Assembly: GCA_009859145.1 (NCBI GenBank)
Contig: VRVR01000029.1
Span: 124,001 to 188,000 of the forward strand
Length of the DNA: 64,000 bases
Origin: Andalucia godoyi
Lineage: Eukaryota; Discoba; Jakobea; Jakobida; Andaluciidae
Direction: 5' to 3'
Below the pieces are notes generated by a model. It was not told the origin of the DNA. It saw only the letters and a list, made by a program, of their open reading frames with translations, and did not search any database. Of the stretch, positions 1-9,831 are shown one piece after another; the first letter of the stretch is position 1; the number at the start of each line of letters is the position of its first letter. The position numbers and the translations under genes are program-made.

Positions 1-171
1 TCCACCTACTTTATTATATTTTATGCGGAAGAAACCAGCATCAGTGTTTGTACAGGTAAAGAATAGCACATTCCCCCCTCCCCCTATTGAACGGCTCGTC
101 GTCTTCGCCTGCCTGCTCATGATATAATGTTCTGTACTCATTGTTGACGCATCACAAGGCAATGGGGATTA

Positions 172-318
<147 letters not shown>

Positions 319-592
319 ATCTTCCGCTGACTGCTGTCAGTCATTCGAAAAAGAAACCCCCTCCTCCAATCTTCAAAACCTCCCAAATCAACTCCAACAC
401 CAGCCGTCAAAGAGCAGTACTTCCGCTGGCTCTGCTCTTTCCCGGCAGAAAAGCCACTGTACGAACATGGCGGTGCGGAAAAGGCGCAAAAGTCCGAAAA
501 GCGCTGCTGCTGGGATTTCTTCATTTCACTCGTTCTTCTGCTGCACCAGTGTTTTATTTTGGCCATTGGGCAGCATCCATCCATGACTATTC

Positions 593-2833
593 ATGAATCA
601 TAATTTGCTGATTGTATGTCGTGCATGGAGTGAAGCCTTTGTTCCACTTTATGCAACTCTGAATCGCAACAGCAGCAATGAGTCCAAACACACAGCAACA
701 TCAAACGGTTGCGAAATGGACGTGTTTTCGTATCCGTCTTTCGAATATGCGTTGTGCGGTCCCATGTGTGCCCGAAGTAATGCGGATGCTGTTTTCAAAC
801 CGTGCACATGGATCAAGACGGAGAAGGCCAAGAGCGTGCACATCGAGTTCCCGCAGGTTCCGCTTTCTTGGGCGGAAATCTTCATGCAAGTACGCGAAAT
901 GGTGCTCAGATCGACTGCTTCAGAGGGAAAGCTAGTGGACCTTGTCATTTTTGCGGACGATGAGTTCAATCAGATTTTGGAATGTTCTTCGCAGAATGTT
1001 TCGCCGAGTACCGTGTGCCACATAATAGAGGCGGTGGAAGCGGCGAGAAGCAGAGGCGGTGCGTGCTTTTCTCAGGGAATGAGCGATTGCTGGAGAGGAA
1101 TACTCCCGGTCAAGGATTTTAGCCACTTTTTGAGGTTTTCCGAATTGAGTGAGCTGCCAAGAGTGTCCTTTGCAGTCAGTCGTGACTTGGTTCCATTCGA
1201 GGAGACGGTGTATTCCACGTATCAATCTCCAAAGGTTTCCGTATCTTGGGACTCGAGGTTCGTTCTGTCGGACGAGATTCTCTTCCTCAAAGTACGCAGC
1301 TCTCACTACAGGACAATAGAACAGACAGCATCGTTTATTCCAATCGACGACCCAAGGAAACCACGGCTGGTTATCGATTGGCATGCCGTAATTTCACTGA
1401 ACAGACTTCCGTTTTGGGCCTATTCAGGCGTGAGCATTGATTTGCTGACGCTGGAGCCTGAATCTGCTTTTGGAGAGCTTGTGAGAAGCGATCGTTTCCG
1501 AAATCAGTTTCTTGTTGGACGGACTCTTTTTCAGCCTCTGCCGAAGCTGCAGAACGCAGGACAGGCGGCCAGTGTCCTTGGAGTTCCCGGAGAGCTGAAC
1601 GCCGTCTTTTCAATCGCGTCATTTTTTGTTGCGTTTCCTAGCCCAAGCGCCACAAGTGTGAAAATTCTTGTGTTCAATCCTCTTTTTCTACAGAAAAGAT
1701 TTTTGAGCCTGAAGTCCAATGTGCTTCCATTTGTTCGCAGTATGGGGGATTTCTGGTCTGTATCAAACTGCTGCGGACCATCTTCAACATCCGATCCAGT
1801 CGGATTAAAGGGACGCTTTGAGACGAACATTTTGAAGTCCTCTGCAGATCCCGAAGTGCAGATCGTGCTGCCTCCGCGGATTCTTGGTTCCAAAAGGTTG
1901 CCGTTGCCGTTTTCGTTTCATCAAGATCCTTTTATGTCTCTGGATGATCCCTTGACAACAGCCGATTCTGTGACTTTCAAAAAAGAGAGTGAAGAAACTG
2001 ATTCTGCTGATATTCCCGTTGTCTTGTTTCGAATGGATTGCTTGAAGAGAGCATCTTGTTTTGGAAAGCGAGCCGATGTCGCGAACATGCCGAAGCGTCG
2101 GAAAATCACGCTGTCAACGATGGAGCCGTTGACTGGAAGCGATGCACGTGCATCTTTCCCCTTGGATAGCGCCAGGCCGGCTGGCACTCTTGGCAAGCGG
2201 TCTTTGCTAATGCGGGACGCTGTTCTTAGTGCGTCTGCTGAAGATGGGGGATACATCTCCGGAAAGAGGAAGGCGAATGCTGCCGTATTCCGTCCAAACT
2301 CCAGTGGGGCTGGTACTGTTGGGCAGACCGCCGGTGTGGACAGCAAAAGTGACTGTCCACCACCACCTTCGAGCGCTGTTGTGAATGAAGCAGAAAGAAA
2401 TCGAGCGTCGCTTCAGAAGGCTGTGCGCCAACGAATCGATGCGATCGCCGATCCACATTTGCGCGATAATCTGTTGACCGAGTATCTTTCTCCGCTTGTA
2501 CAGGCCGCGGAAATCGCTGCACGTGGCATGTATGGAATGCAGTGGGAAACCAAAACTATTCCGCCGGTTGATCTCATATCTTCTGTGAATCGTGCTGTCG
2601 AGTACCGAGGCCTGTTTATGGATACTGCGTCTCCTCTGTTTGCTGCATTTGACGCTTCTCGCGTGGGGCACATATCCAATTCTCCCATTACCCCATCTGC
2701 CCTCATGTCTTCGATGTCCTCGTTTCCACGAAGTCACGCGCCGCAGAAGCGGATATTATTCTCTCCATTTCATGGAAGCACTCTTGATGATGACTCGAAT
2801 GTCGATGCGGCTTCCGAGTCATCCCGCGGCTAG
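593..2833 (+). CDS. Unrecognised 746-aa protein
   Basis: I do not recognise this protein. The first ~440 residues look globular, with alternating hydrophobic strands and helices. Residues ~470-600 are Ser/Pro/Lys/Arg-rich and probably disordered, with basic patches (KRRK, GKRK) that could act as nuclear localisation signals. Residues ~598-690 return to a helical segment beginning AERNRASLQK, followed by a Ser-rich tail. No signal peptide, membrane segment or catalytic motif is visible. The first in-frame ATG is at 593; a second Met at 716 (MDVFSYPSF) may be the true start, because the intervening 41 residues are low in structure. The long uninterrupted frame with balanced composition makes it a real gene. 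It might be a nuclear or chromosome-associated factor, but that is inference from composition only. Confidence 0.8.
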   Translation: MNHNLLIVCRAWSEAFVPLYATLNRNSSNESKHTATSNGCEMDVFSYPSFEYALCGPMCARSNADAVFKPCTWIKTEKAKSVHIEFPQVPLSWAEIFMQVREMVLRSTASEGKLVDLVIFADDEFNQILECSSQNVSPSTVCHIIEAVEAARSRGGACFSQGMSDCWRGILPVKDFSHFLRFSELSELPRVSFAVSRDLVPFEETVYSTYQSPKVSVSWDSRFVLSDEILFLKVRSSHYRTIEQTASFIPIDDPRKPRLVIDWHAVISLNRLPFWAYSGVSIDLLTLEPESAFGELVRSDRFRNQFLVGRTLFQPLPKLQNAGQAASVLGVPGELNAVFSIASFFVAFPSPSATSVKILVFNPLFLQKRFLSLKSNVLPFVRSMGDFWSVSNCCGPSSTSDPVGLKGRFETNILKSSADPEVQIVLPPRILGSKRLPLPFSFHQDPFMSLDDPLTTADSVTFKKESEETDSADIPVVLFRMDCLKRASCFGKRADVANMPKRRKITLSTMEPLTGSDARASFPLDSARPAGTLGKRSLLMRDAVLSASAEDGGYISGKRKANAAVFRPNSSGAGTVGQTAGVDSKSDCPPPPSSAVVNEAERNRASLQKAVRQRIDAIADPHLRDNLLTEYLSPLVQAAEIAARGMYGMQWETKTIPPVDLISSVNRAVEYRGLFMDTASPLFAAFDASRVGHISNSPITPSALMSSMSSFPRSHAPQKRILFSPFHGSTLDDDSNVDAASESSRG

Positions 2834-3276
2834 CAGAGTGCGGTTTTTCTGTCTGTCTGTCTGCAATCCGCCCTCTCCGCTGCTTATTTGATGATAGTGG
2901 TTTTGGCATTCTCGGTCCGTTTCTCAGTCTTGTACAGTATTTCTGCTGTCGCCACGCATGCACCCGCGAGCCACGCGACACGACCCATCTGACACGGCAC
3001 CCTCTTTCTGCCGGCTGTAGAAATTAAAGGGCCTCTCAGCTTTCCCGCCAGTTTCCCCGCAAAAAGACGATGGGAATCCAACGTTTTTCTTATTTTCTTT
3101 TTGTTACATTGTTATTCCTGATCCTTGCTCTGTTTCATTAATTTTATTATTATTGGTATTTCGTTCTGTGCTTGTCTATTGGGCTCCGGCGGCTGCTTGT
3201 TTCCCGTGTAGTGTATTTATTGTTTGTTGTTGTATGTATGACCGTAGATCACCGTCATCTCCAGTCAAGACGGTGA
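2834..3276. other. Intergenic region, no gene seen
   Basis: AT-rich stretch between two genes on the same strand. It should hold the 3' end of the upstream transcript and the promoter of the helicase. No conserved element was recognised. Confidence 0.6.
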
Positions 3277-6060
3277 ATGGCTTGGTTGCGCTATGTGTGT
3301 CCAGTGCGGACGTATTCTGTCCTCGAGTCTGTTTTAGAATTGCCGTCGAGATCGATGCGCAGGTTTTCGACGAGCATTTCGGATGACCATGCTTGCCGGG
3401 ATCCTCGACATCAAGTTCATTCAGCCTTTAATGTTGGAATGTCTTTGCGTGATTATCAGCACAGGTTGTTGGAAAATACCAGGACTCACTATGCGTCGTC
3501 CCTGAATCGGCAGCTGTGGATTGCGTCGACTGGACTGGGGAAAACAGTGGCATTTGCTTCGCTTCCGCACATGTTTCCTGAGCTTATGGATCGAAAGCAT
3601 TTTCGAGGAGGAATGCTTGTTCTCGTGCATCGAAACGAACTTGTGCACCAAGCTGCAGAAAAGTGTCGGCTGCAGAATCCACACTTGGCGGTGGGAATCG
3701 ACTGCGGTTCATCTACGTGCGATCCGGACCTTGTGGACATCGTTGTTGCTACGGTGCAATCTCTGGGACGCGAAAATTCACCGAGACTGGCAAAATACCA
3801 CGGCAGATTTGGAATCGTTGTGGTGGACGAGGCACATCACATTGCTCCGGGCTCCACTTACGAGAAGATCCTGGACTTTGTTGGTGTTGGGCCAAACTCT
3901 GCTTCTTCGCAAACGACGCTGAATCCAATTTTACAGTCAATCGACAGCAAATTGGCGCATCCGAAAAAACTGCTCGTGGGGGTTACGGCTACTCCGAATC
4001 GCACGGATAAGCAAGGATTGGAGCGCTTTTTCAACGTCCTTTCTTCGAATCTGGATCTTCGGTGGGGCGTCTCCGAGGGGTTCCTGGTCGACATCCGGCC
4101 TTATCGAATCTCGACGATGGTAGATCTCGACGATGCAAAATGCGGCATTGGTTACGGCCCCGATTCTGAAAAGGATTTCATTCTGTCTCAACTGGCGGCG
4201 ACTGTGGATCAGGATAACCGAAACCACTTGATTGTCGAGCAGACTCTCCGATTTCTTCAATCTGCAGACTTTTTGGATAAGCGGTCTCGACTGGATGTGC
4301 AATCAGGAATCCACAAACCGATTTCTGCAGGAACGTGTCCGCCATCCGTGCTGGTGTTTGCAGCCTCGGTCCCGCACGCCCATCACTTGGCCAGCCTGTT
4401 CCAAGACCATACTGGGGATCCCGCCATTGCTGCTTGTATAGATGCTAACACCGATCGAGAGGAACGGCGATTGATTGTGGACAAGTTTAGAAACAAGAAA
4501 TTGCAGGTGTTGTGCAACTTTGGTGTATTAACGGAGGGCTTCGATGCGCCAAGTGTGGACGTTGTGGTCATGGCGCGACCTACGTTATCGCAGCCTTTGT
4601 ATTTGCAAATGCTAGGCAGAGGAACGCGTCCTGACGGTGTCAGTCTGACTCATTTGCTGACCCGGGAAAGGCGGCTCCAGGCGATAGAGCAGAGCAGAAA
4701 ACCGCATTTGAATGTATTGGATTTTGTGGATTCGACACGCAAGCACAGGGTTGTGTCGTGTGCCTCTCTTGTTGGTCTGCCATCGACGCTTGATCCTTCT
4801 GGATATCAGCTTATGGGGGATCTATTTCCAATGGCCAGGGAGATCCCTTCAGTGTTCCTTCATTCAGAGTCTCTTGACGGTCCAACGGTTTCGACGTTTG
4901 CAGATCTTGTTGCGGTGAAGAGGCACGTCGAATCGGTGGACATGTGGAAGGAGAACTTATTAGTTGAATCGGATCTTGATGAGAGCATCCAGAACGCTTC
5001 CAATTTTTCGTGGATGAAACTTGCATTCTCCGTCTATGGGGATGCTGAGACGTATCGCTTGTCGTTGCCTGCTTCGTCGACGGCCGGTGCTTCTGGATTT
5101 CGATCGCGCGCGCCTGCTCAGACGTCCATGCTCGAAACCATAGTATCCGGAGTTCTGGCGCAGCGTCATATCGATGTCTACAAAGACCCTCTTGGTAAGT
5201 GGTCTGTCCTTGATTCAGCAGTCTCTCGGTTTCCGTACGCTGTTCTATCCCCGACAGCCAGACGGGTGCTTGCGATTGCAGATGCTTCTGGGGAAGCGGA
5301 AGTCGCAACCCAGCTCACTTCTGCGATTCTGGCAATACAAGCAGCAGAATCCTACGTTGAAGGCCGGTATCCGCATGCGTGCAAGCTTCTTCGCCGGGAA
5401 GCTCCTTGGAAGAAAGACCCATGTTCCCCTCCGCAAGCACGGTATTTGCTGCGGTATCGCTTGGTTCCGATGCCTTCTTCCGCGCAGCTATCCGCGAAAG
5501 ACGTGCGAGCCGTGCCGGGGAGCTCGTCGAAAAGTGATTCCTTGTTCCAAACAACGGAATCTGGTGAGTTGACAGGCCTGCACGGTGGACTGAAGGATTT
5601 TGCCAAAAGAAGATCGTCAATGGATGACGGTCTTCTCGACTATGTGTGCAAGACTTTTTCCAAAGGCCAAGCCCATGCCTTGATTCAGAAGCACAAGCTT
5701 CAGGCAGCCGCAGCACAACCGACGTTGGCTGCGGCACATACGCAAGATGACAAAGTCGAAAAGCAAGCATTGTCACCTAGCGTGTTTACCGAGATTCCGT
5801 CTGACGAGTGGTTTGCGAACCATGCATGTTCCGTCAAGCAATTGGCTGTTTTGCAGCGCATCGGACTGATTCGGAAGGATGCAACGCCAGAGTTGATTGA
5901 CAAGAATGTCGCCAACGCCGTTCTTGGTTATTTTTACAAGACCATCGGCTCCTCACGATCTACGCCGCCAACTCCCTCGGATGCTTTGACAAGAGGAGTG
6001 TCCGCCTGGCCAGCCAGCAAGCAAGACAGCGTTCAGCAAAAGAAGAGTAAAGAACAGTGA
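3277..6060 (+). CDS. Mitochondrial DEAD/DEAH-box DNA helicase, Irc3-like
   Basis: Superfamily 2 helicase of 927 aa. The core starts with a DYQ element (~59-61), Walker A STGLGKT (~84-90), DEAH (~184-187), motif III TAT (~238-240), the GVLTEGFDAPSVD motif (IV/V region) and motif VI QMLGRGTRPD. This motif order and the SLRDYQ entry are typical of Irc3-like helicases, which act on branched DNA during mitochondrial DNA maintenance in yeast. The N-terminus (MAWLRYV, then RRFSTS) is Arg/Ser-rich without acids, like a cleavable mitochondrial presequence. Residues beyond ~560 form a family-specific C-terminal region that I cannot assign to a domain. The start is the first ATG of the frame and includes the presequence. 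It ends 73 bp from the convergent amine oxidase. Family is firm; the Irc3 orthology is an inference. Confidence 0.88.
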   Translation: MAWLRYVCPVRTYSVLESVLELPSRSMRRFSTSISDDHACRDPRHQVHSAFNVGMSLRDYQHRLLENTRTHYASSLNRQLWIASTGLGKTVAFASLPHMFPELMDRKHFRGGMLVLVHRNELVHQAAEKCRLQNPHLAVGIDCGSSTCDPDLVDIVVATVQSLGRENSPRLAKYHGRFGIVVVDEAHHIAPGSTYEKILDFVGVGPNSASSQTTLNPILQSIDSKLAHPKKLLVGVTATPNRTDKQGLERFFNVLSSNLDLRWGVSEGFLVDIRPYRISTMVDLDDAKCGIGYGPDSEKDFILSQLAATVDQDNRNHLIVEQTLRFLQSADFLDKRSRLDVQSGIHKPISAGTCPPSVLVFAASVPHAHHLASLFQDHTGDPAIAACIDANTDREERRLIVDKFRNKKLQVLCNFGVLTEGFDAPSVDVVVMARPTLSQPLYLQMLGRGTRPDGVSLTHLLTRERRLQAIEQSRKPHLNVLDFVDSTRKHRVVSCASLVGLPSTLDPSGYQLMGDLFPMAREIPSVFLHSESLDGPTVSTFADLVAVKRHVESVDMWKENLLVESDLDESIQNASNFSWMKLAFSVYGDAETYRLSLPASSTAGASGFRSRAPAQTSMLETIVSGVLAQRHIDVYKDPLGKWSVLDSAVSRFPYAVLSPTARRVLAIADASGEAEVATQLTSAILAIQAAESYVEGRYPHACKLLRREAPWKKDPCSPPQARYLLRYRLVPMPSSAQLSAKDVRAVPGSSSKSDSLFQTTESGELTGLHGGLKDFAKRRSSMDDGLLDYVCKTFSKGQAHALIQKHKLQAAAAQPTLAAAHTQDDKVEKQALSPSVFTEIPSDEWFANHACSVKQLAVLQRIGLIRKDATPELIDKNVANAVLGYFYKTIGSSRSTPPTPSDALTRGVSAWPASKQDSVQQKKSKEQ

Positions 6061-6102
6061 TTCCTTCCTTCACACCTTGTTATTTTACGCTGATGTGCAC
6101 AG

Positions 6103-6127
6103 ACACACACACACACACACACACACA
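6103..6127. repeat. CA microsatellite
   Basis: About 12 CA units in the short gap between the convergent helicase and amine oxidase genes, probably in the 3' ends of both transcripts. Confidence 0.9.
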
Positions 6128-6133
6128 TGACGA

Positions 6134-7714
6134 TCACAGTCGAGAGCGCTGGGCAAGTCGTGCGGCAATCTCTTCGGCGGCGCGATACCCGGACTCCACA
6201 GCACCGTGCATGTACCCTTGCCATTCGCGAGCAGTTTCTGTGCCTGCCCAGTGCACTTTACCGAACGGTCGTCGCAGTGCTTGTCCATACGCAGCAAGAG
6301 CGCCAGGTTGAAGGTAGGACACGTAGCATCCGCCCGAATACACTTCATCAGACCAGTTCTTATCAACATAGAGATCATACGTCCTGGCTTGCTCGCCGAA
6401 CATGTTTGCCAAGAAATCAATGACCATTTTCTCTCGCTCCTGGGGGCTCATTGCTCCAAACCGAGCAACAGCCTGATGGCCAACACAAAATCCAATAATG
6501 GCTGGCTTGCCTTCCGGTGTGGTATCATCATACGTCAGAAATATAGGAAACTGGTCCGAAATGCACTCTGCAGAAAGACCCTTCTCCAGCCACCACGCAG
6601 TCTTGTACCCGACAATTGTCTTGATGCAGCACCCCGAGGTAGAACGTAGCGCCAACTGCATGCGATCCATGGGTAGCGCAGGAAAAAAGGAAATGCGATG
6701 TTGCAGCGCGGGAGGAAGCGCCACAAGCACATACTTTGCGCGGAATTTCCGACCGTCCTCCACAGTGACTTCGGCGATTCCAGCCTCCCCGCCGCCCGTC
6801 ACATTGGCGGCTGACGTGATATCCAGTTCTGAATACTGCTTAATCTGCGAAACGGGGCAGTTCAAAAAAACGTTTTGGCGTCCTACGATGTCGGCTAACC
6901 GTTCTGAAATCTGCTGAGCTCCCCCAAGGATTCTATCCTGCTGTGCACCACCTCGGATATCAGACAACGGGGCATAGCCGCCGGCCGTCCGCAGGAAGTA
7001 CAAGAAAAAGTACAGAGAAATCGCAGACGGCTCTGTCGAGAACACGGCCCGCACGAACCATTCAAGCATCGATCGCGCCGTCGCAGCATCCGACTTGCTG
7101 CTGCTGTTACTGTTGCTGGATGGTGACGACACGGAGTCCTCTGGGAACTTCTTGGCAAGCCAGGCGTCCATGGAGATAGAATCGAGCGCCTCGGCCTCCG
7201 CATGCGCCTGCGGACGCGCAGGGTCGATATTCTTCGCCATTGCATCCAGTTCCTCGACAGCCTTTTCCAAACTCTTGATGGAGTTCGCAATCACCTTGAC
7301 ATGCGCATTCGGGCTGTTGTTCAAACTCGAGATGTTGCCCACATACGGCATTCGATTCCCGTTCGTATACAAGATGTGTGTTCCTTCATCTGGCTGTGGA
7401 GACGTTTGGATCCCAAACCTCGCAAGCAGGCTGTACATCAGATTCTGCGAACCGCCAATCCACTGCCCACCAAGATCCACCGTGATTGGAAACGCAAGCG
7501 GCTGACCAAACCGGTCAAGCGCAAACGGAACCGAGTATGTGCGCCCACCAACCCTGTCGCGAGCTTCAAGCACAAGAACACGCGGTTTTGCCGACGCCAG
7601 CGACGATCTTACACTGTCTGAATTTGGATTAAGAGACGGATCACACAACAGCGCAGCCGCAGAAAGACCGGCAAGTCCCGCACCAACTACAATCACATCA
7701 GCATCCACCTTCAT
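6134..7714 (-). CDS. Monoamine oxidase-like flavoprotein, probable peroxisomal
   Basis: Flavin amine oxidase of 526 aa that should deaminate amines oxidatively, yielding aldehyde and hydrogen peroxide. It opens with the dinucleotide-binding motif VIVVGAGLAGLSAA (~8-21), followed by EARDRVGGRT and GGQWIGGSQN. Near the C-terminus, SGGCY places Cys ~463 where animal MAO-A/B and fungal MAO-N bind FAD through a thioether; HWAGTETAREWQGYMHGA is the family's flavin-closing motif. The protein ends in Ser-Arg-Leu, an accepted peroxisomal targeting tripeptide, as in fungal MAO-N, and has no C-terminal membrane anchor. The frame stays open upstream to 7939, but that extension is low complexity; the ATG at 7714 puts the flavin motif in its usual place. 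It is convergent with the helicase and divergent from the TIM50-like gene. The substrate cannot be read from the sequence. Confidence 0.92.
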   Translation of the reverse strand: MKVDADVIVVGAGLAGLSAAALLCDPSLNPNSDSVRSSLASAKPRVLVLEARDRVGGRTYSVPFALDRFGQPLAFPITVDLGGQWIGGSQNLMYSLLARFGIQTSPQPDEGTHILYTNGNRMPYVGNISSLNNSPNAHVKVIANSIKSLEKAVEELDAMAKNIDPARPQAHAEAEALDSISMDAWLAKKFPEDSVSSPSSNSNSSSKSDAATARSMLEWFVRAVFSTEPSAISLYFFLYFLRTAGGYAPLSDIRGGAQQDRILGGAQQISERLADIVGRQNVFLNCPVSQIKQYSELDITSAANVTGGGEAGIAEVTVEDGRKFRAKYVLVALPPALQHRISFFPALPMDRMQLALRSTSGCCIKTIVGYKTAWWLEKGLSAECISDQFPIFLTYDDTTPEGKPAIIGFCVGHQAVARFGAMSPQEREKMVIDFLANMFGEQARTYDLYVDKNWSDEVYSGGCYVSYLQPGALAAYGQALRRPFGKVHWAGTETAREWQGYMHGAVESGYRAAEEIAARLAQRSRL

Positions 7715-8124
7715 CTTTCTCCTGGATTTCGTCCCTCCCACCTTTCTTGTCCAAACTCTCGTGGAAACCCTGCAGGGGAGATTAAAAAAATAATTGGAAA
7801 ACTGGAAAACCACAAACGATGAAACACTCGACGCTGAACACGCAATCGAGGAGAAAGCAAAAATAGAAAAATTTAGAAAAAACGATGGGTCCGCATCCGC
7901 ACCTTGTGAATGGCTGTAGTGCAGGCGTTCAAGTTGCAAGCTCGAAGCTAGGACTACAGGAGTTGCTCATGCACCGGTTAAGTTGGGGGGCAATTGTGAG
8001 TCGTGGCGCTTGAGGTTGGGTCCGAGGTGCTCATCAAAAAGTCTTGTCCGAACGCCGAACTCTGAACGACGACGATCTTTCATTCCTGTACGACAGTGAG
8101 AAGTCGAGGGAAATACGCGCAAAA

Positions 8125-8171
<47 letters not shown>

Positions 8172-8174
8172 AGG
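7715..8174. promoter_or_regulatory. Divergent promoter region, amine oxidase / TIM50-like
   Basis: A 460-bp gap between two divergently transcribed starts. It includes a GA tract at 8128-8167, ending 7 bp before the TIM50-like ATG and therefore probably in its 5' UTR. No TATA box or factor site is asserted. Confidence 0.5.
8128..8167. repeat. GA microsatellite in a 5' leader
   Basis: About 20 GA units immediately upstream of the ATG at 8175. Confidence 0.95.
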
Positions 8175-9191
8175 ATGCTTTCGCAAGCTCAGAGAAGAGT
8201 GCACAAGCTTGTTCACTCGATTCGTCCGCCGTCTGCGCTAAGCACGCCGTCGCAGTTTTGCTCGTTCGCTACGACTACGACCGGTGCACCATCGCGATCT
8301 GCGGGTGTCGTCTACACGACTGTGCGGCTGCCTGTTCCCGTGGCCCAGCAGCAACGGCCGTCAGACGCCCTTCCGCTGCCGCCGATTCGAGATGATGCGA
8401 AACTGACAGTCGTCGTGGATCTGGATGAGACGCTCGTTCACGCCATTGAGGCGGATGCTGACATTTTCCATCACGAAACGTCGGAGGATGCGCTTGAGGA
8501 ACCGTTTATCCCGCCTCGGGTTCCTGATTTGTCAATTGACTTTGCGACGATGTACGGCCACAAGCAAAAGCAGGGCGCTGGTGGAGGGGGAGCAGGAAGG
8601 GCAGACCCTGCTCAGATACGCTCGTCGTCGTCTGTGATGCATGTTTGGATGAGACCGCATGCTAAGCAGTTTCTGGATGTTGTGTCGTCGTTTGCCGAGA
8701 TTGTGCTGTGGACCGCGGGCACTGCTGGGTATGCAAACCCCGTCATTGACTACCTTTTGGATTCTGCTGCCCAACAACAACAGCAGCAACGGGATAATGA
8801 CGACATCGGCGACAAGAAGAAGAGATGCATTACGTACAGATTGTTCAGAGACACTGTGACGCCAACCGATGGCAAAAGCGTCCTGTCGGGATACTATTAC
8901 AAGGATCTCGGGCTGCTGGGCCGCGATCTCAAAAAGACTGTCATTGTGGAGAACACGTTCAAGTGCTACTCGCCACACCATCTCTACAATGGTATTCCTG
9001 TGTTTTCGTACTATGGACACGATATGGTCAAGGTGCTGAAAGATGAGCATGACACGCAGCCAACTCGAATGGTCGATCCGACACTCGCGGAGCTTGCCGG
9101 ATTCTTGAAGTTGCTAAACGACGTGGACGATGTTCGGCCGGTTTTGAAGGAGGTTTGGAAGGGCAGACCCATCCCCGGAATGAATCCATGA
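8175..9191 (+). CDS. TIM50-like FCP1-homology (NIF) domain protein, mitochondrial
   Basis: HAD-type protein of 338 aa. Residues ~1-45 are rich in Arg, Ser and Thr without acids (MLSQAQRRVHKLVH), like a mitochondrial presequence. The catalytic motif DLDETLV (~82-88) carries both aspartates. The segments WMRPHAKQFLD, EIVLWTAGTAGYA, YRLFRD, DLGLLGRDLKKTVIVE and LNDVDDVRPVL follow the layout of TIM50, the presequence receptor of the TIM23 inner-membrane translocase, as well as SCP/Dullard phosphatases. TIM50 is favoured because of the presequence and the closing LLN-DDVRPVL pattern. No transmembrane helix is obvious between the presequence and the domain, which is a mark against a standard TIM50. 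A small CTD-type phosphatase is the alternative. The stop is followed at once by short GAAGAATGAT tandem repeats. Convergent with the pterin dehydratase gene. Confidence 0.8.
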   Translation: MLSQAQRRVHKLVHSIRPPSALSTPSQFCSFATTTTGAPSRSAGVVYTTVRLPVPVAQQQRPSDALPLPPIRDDAKLTVVVDLDETLVHAIEADADIFHHETSEDALEEPFIPPRVPDLSIDFATMYGHKQKQGAGGGGAGRADPAQIRSSSSVMHVWMRPHAKQFLDVVSSFAEIVLWTAGTAGYANPVIDYLLDSAAQQQQQQRDNDDIGDKKKRCITYRLFRDTVTPTDGKSVLSGYYYKDLGLLGRDLKKTVIVENTFKCYSPHHLYNGIPVFSYYGHDMVKVLKDEHDTQPTRMVDPTLAELAGFLKLLNDVDDVRPVLKEVWKGRPIPGMNP

Positions 9192-9417
9192 TGAAAGAAG
9201 AATGATGAAAGAAGAATGATGAAAGAAGAATGATGATGATGATGATGATGAGTTCGTTTTATTGACGATTTAAAGTGGGAAATAGAGTACAAAGGAGAAG
9301 CAGTAGGCATTTTACGTCGGCATGTTACTTATTTATTTGTAATTTTTTGCATTTGCATTTGCCTCTGCATCGGCTATTTGAAACGGTGTTGTGCATTTTC
9401 CTTTTTATTATGACGCG

Positions 9418-9720
9418 TTACGAACGAACCGACTCCTCGGCCCTGTTGATGAACTCGGCGAGCGCGATGTCCTTTTCGGAAACACCGTTGCACGTATGGG
9501 TTGCCAGAAGAATGTTGACTTTGTTGTAGACGTTGAACCATTCGGGGTGGTGATCGACTCGATCTGCCTCTTCTGCGACGACATTCATAAACTTCCACGC
9601 TTGCTTAAAGTCGCCAAAGACGAGATTCTTCACGATTGCCTCCCGGTCTCCCGTCGCAACCGACCATCCGCTCAGGTGTGAAATCTTCGCAGCGATCTCT
9701 GAACGGGCAATTCTCGACAT
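9418..9720 (-). CDS. Pterin-4a-carbinolamine dehydratase
   Basis: A 100-aa protein of normal length for this family, which dehydrates 4a-hydroxytetrahydropterin during recycling of the tetrahydrobiopterin cofactor of aromatic amino-acid hydroxylases. The diagnostic motif DHHPEWFNVYNKV, followed by LATHTCNGVSEKDI, carries the catalytic His-His and downstream His. The frame is open upstream to 9864, but that part is encoded by a GTTCT repeat and is probably leader; the ATG at 9720 gives the canonical length. Homogentisate dioxygenase elsewhere in the window belongs to the same broad phenylalanine/tyrosine catabolism, but no hydroxylase is present here. Confidence 0.93.
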   Translation of the reverse strand: MSRIARSEIAAKISHLSGWSVATGDREAIVKNLVFGDFKQAWKFMNVVAEEADRVDHHPEWFNVYNKVNILLATHTCNGVSEKDIALAEFINRAEESVRS

Positions 9721-9796
9721 TTTCCCCGGGGCTCTATCGAAACGCACACAGTAACCGTATTCTGCGAGAATGATCAACAACCAGTCCGCAGAACGC

Positions 9797-9831
9797 TGTT
9801 CTGTTCTGTTCTGTTCTGTTCTGTTCTGTTC
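9797..9831. repeat. Pentanucleotide GTTCT tandem repeat
   Basis: About seven units of a five-base repeat just upstream of the pterin dehydratase start, probably in its 5' leader. The rest of the 413-bp gap to the SKA1 start (9721-10133) is AT-rich and shows no gene. Confidence 0.9.

Noticed and set aside
7715-7939. 75-residue N-terminal extension of the amine oxidase
   Set aside because: Phe/Ser-rich, lacks family similarity, and would bury the flavin motif behind an unrelated leader; treated as 5' UTR.
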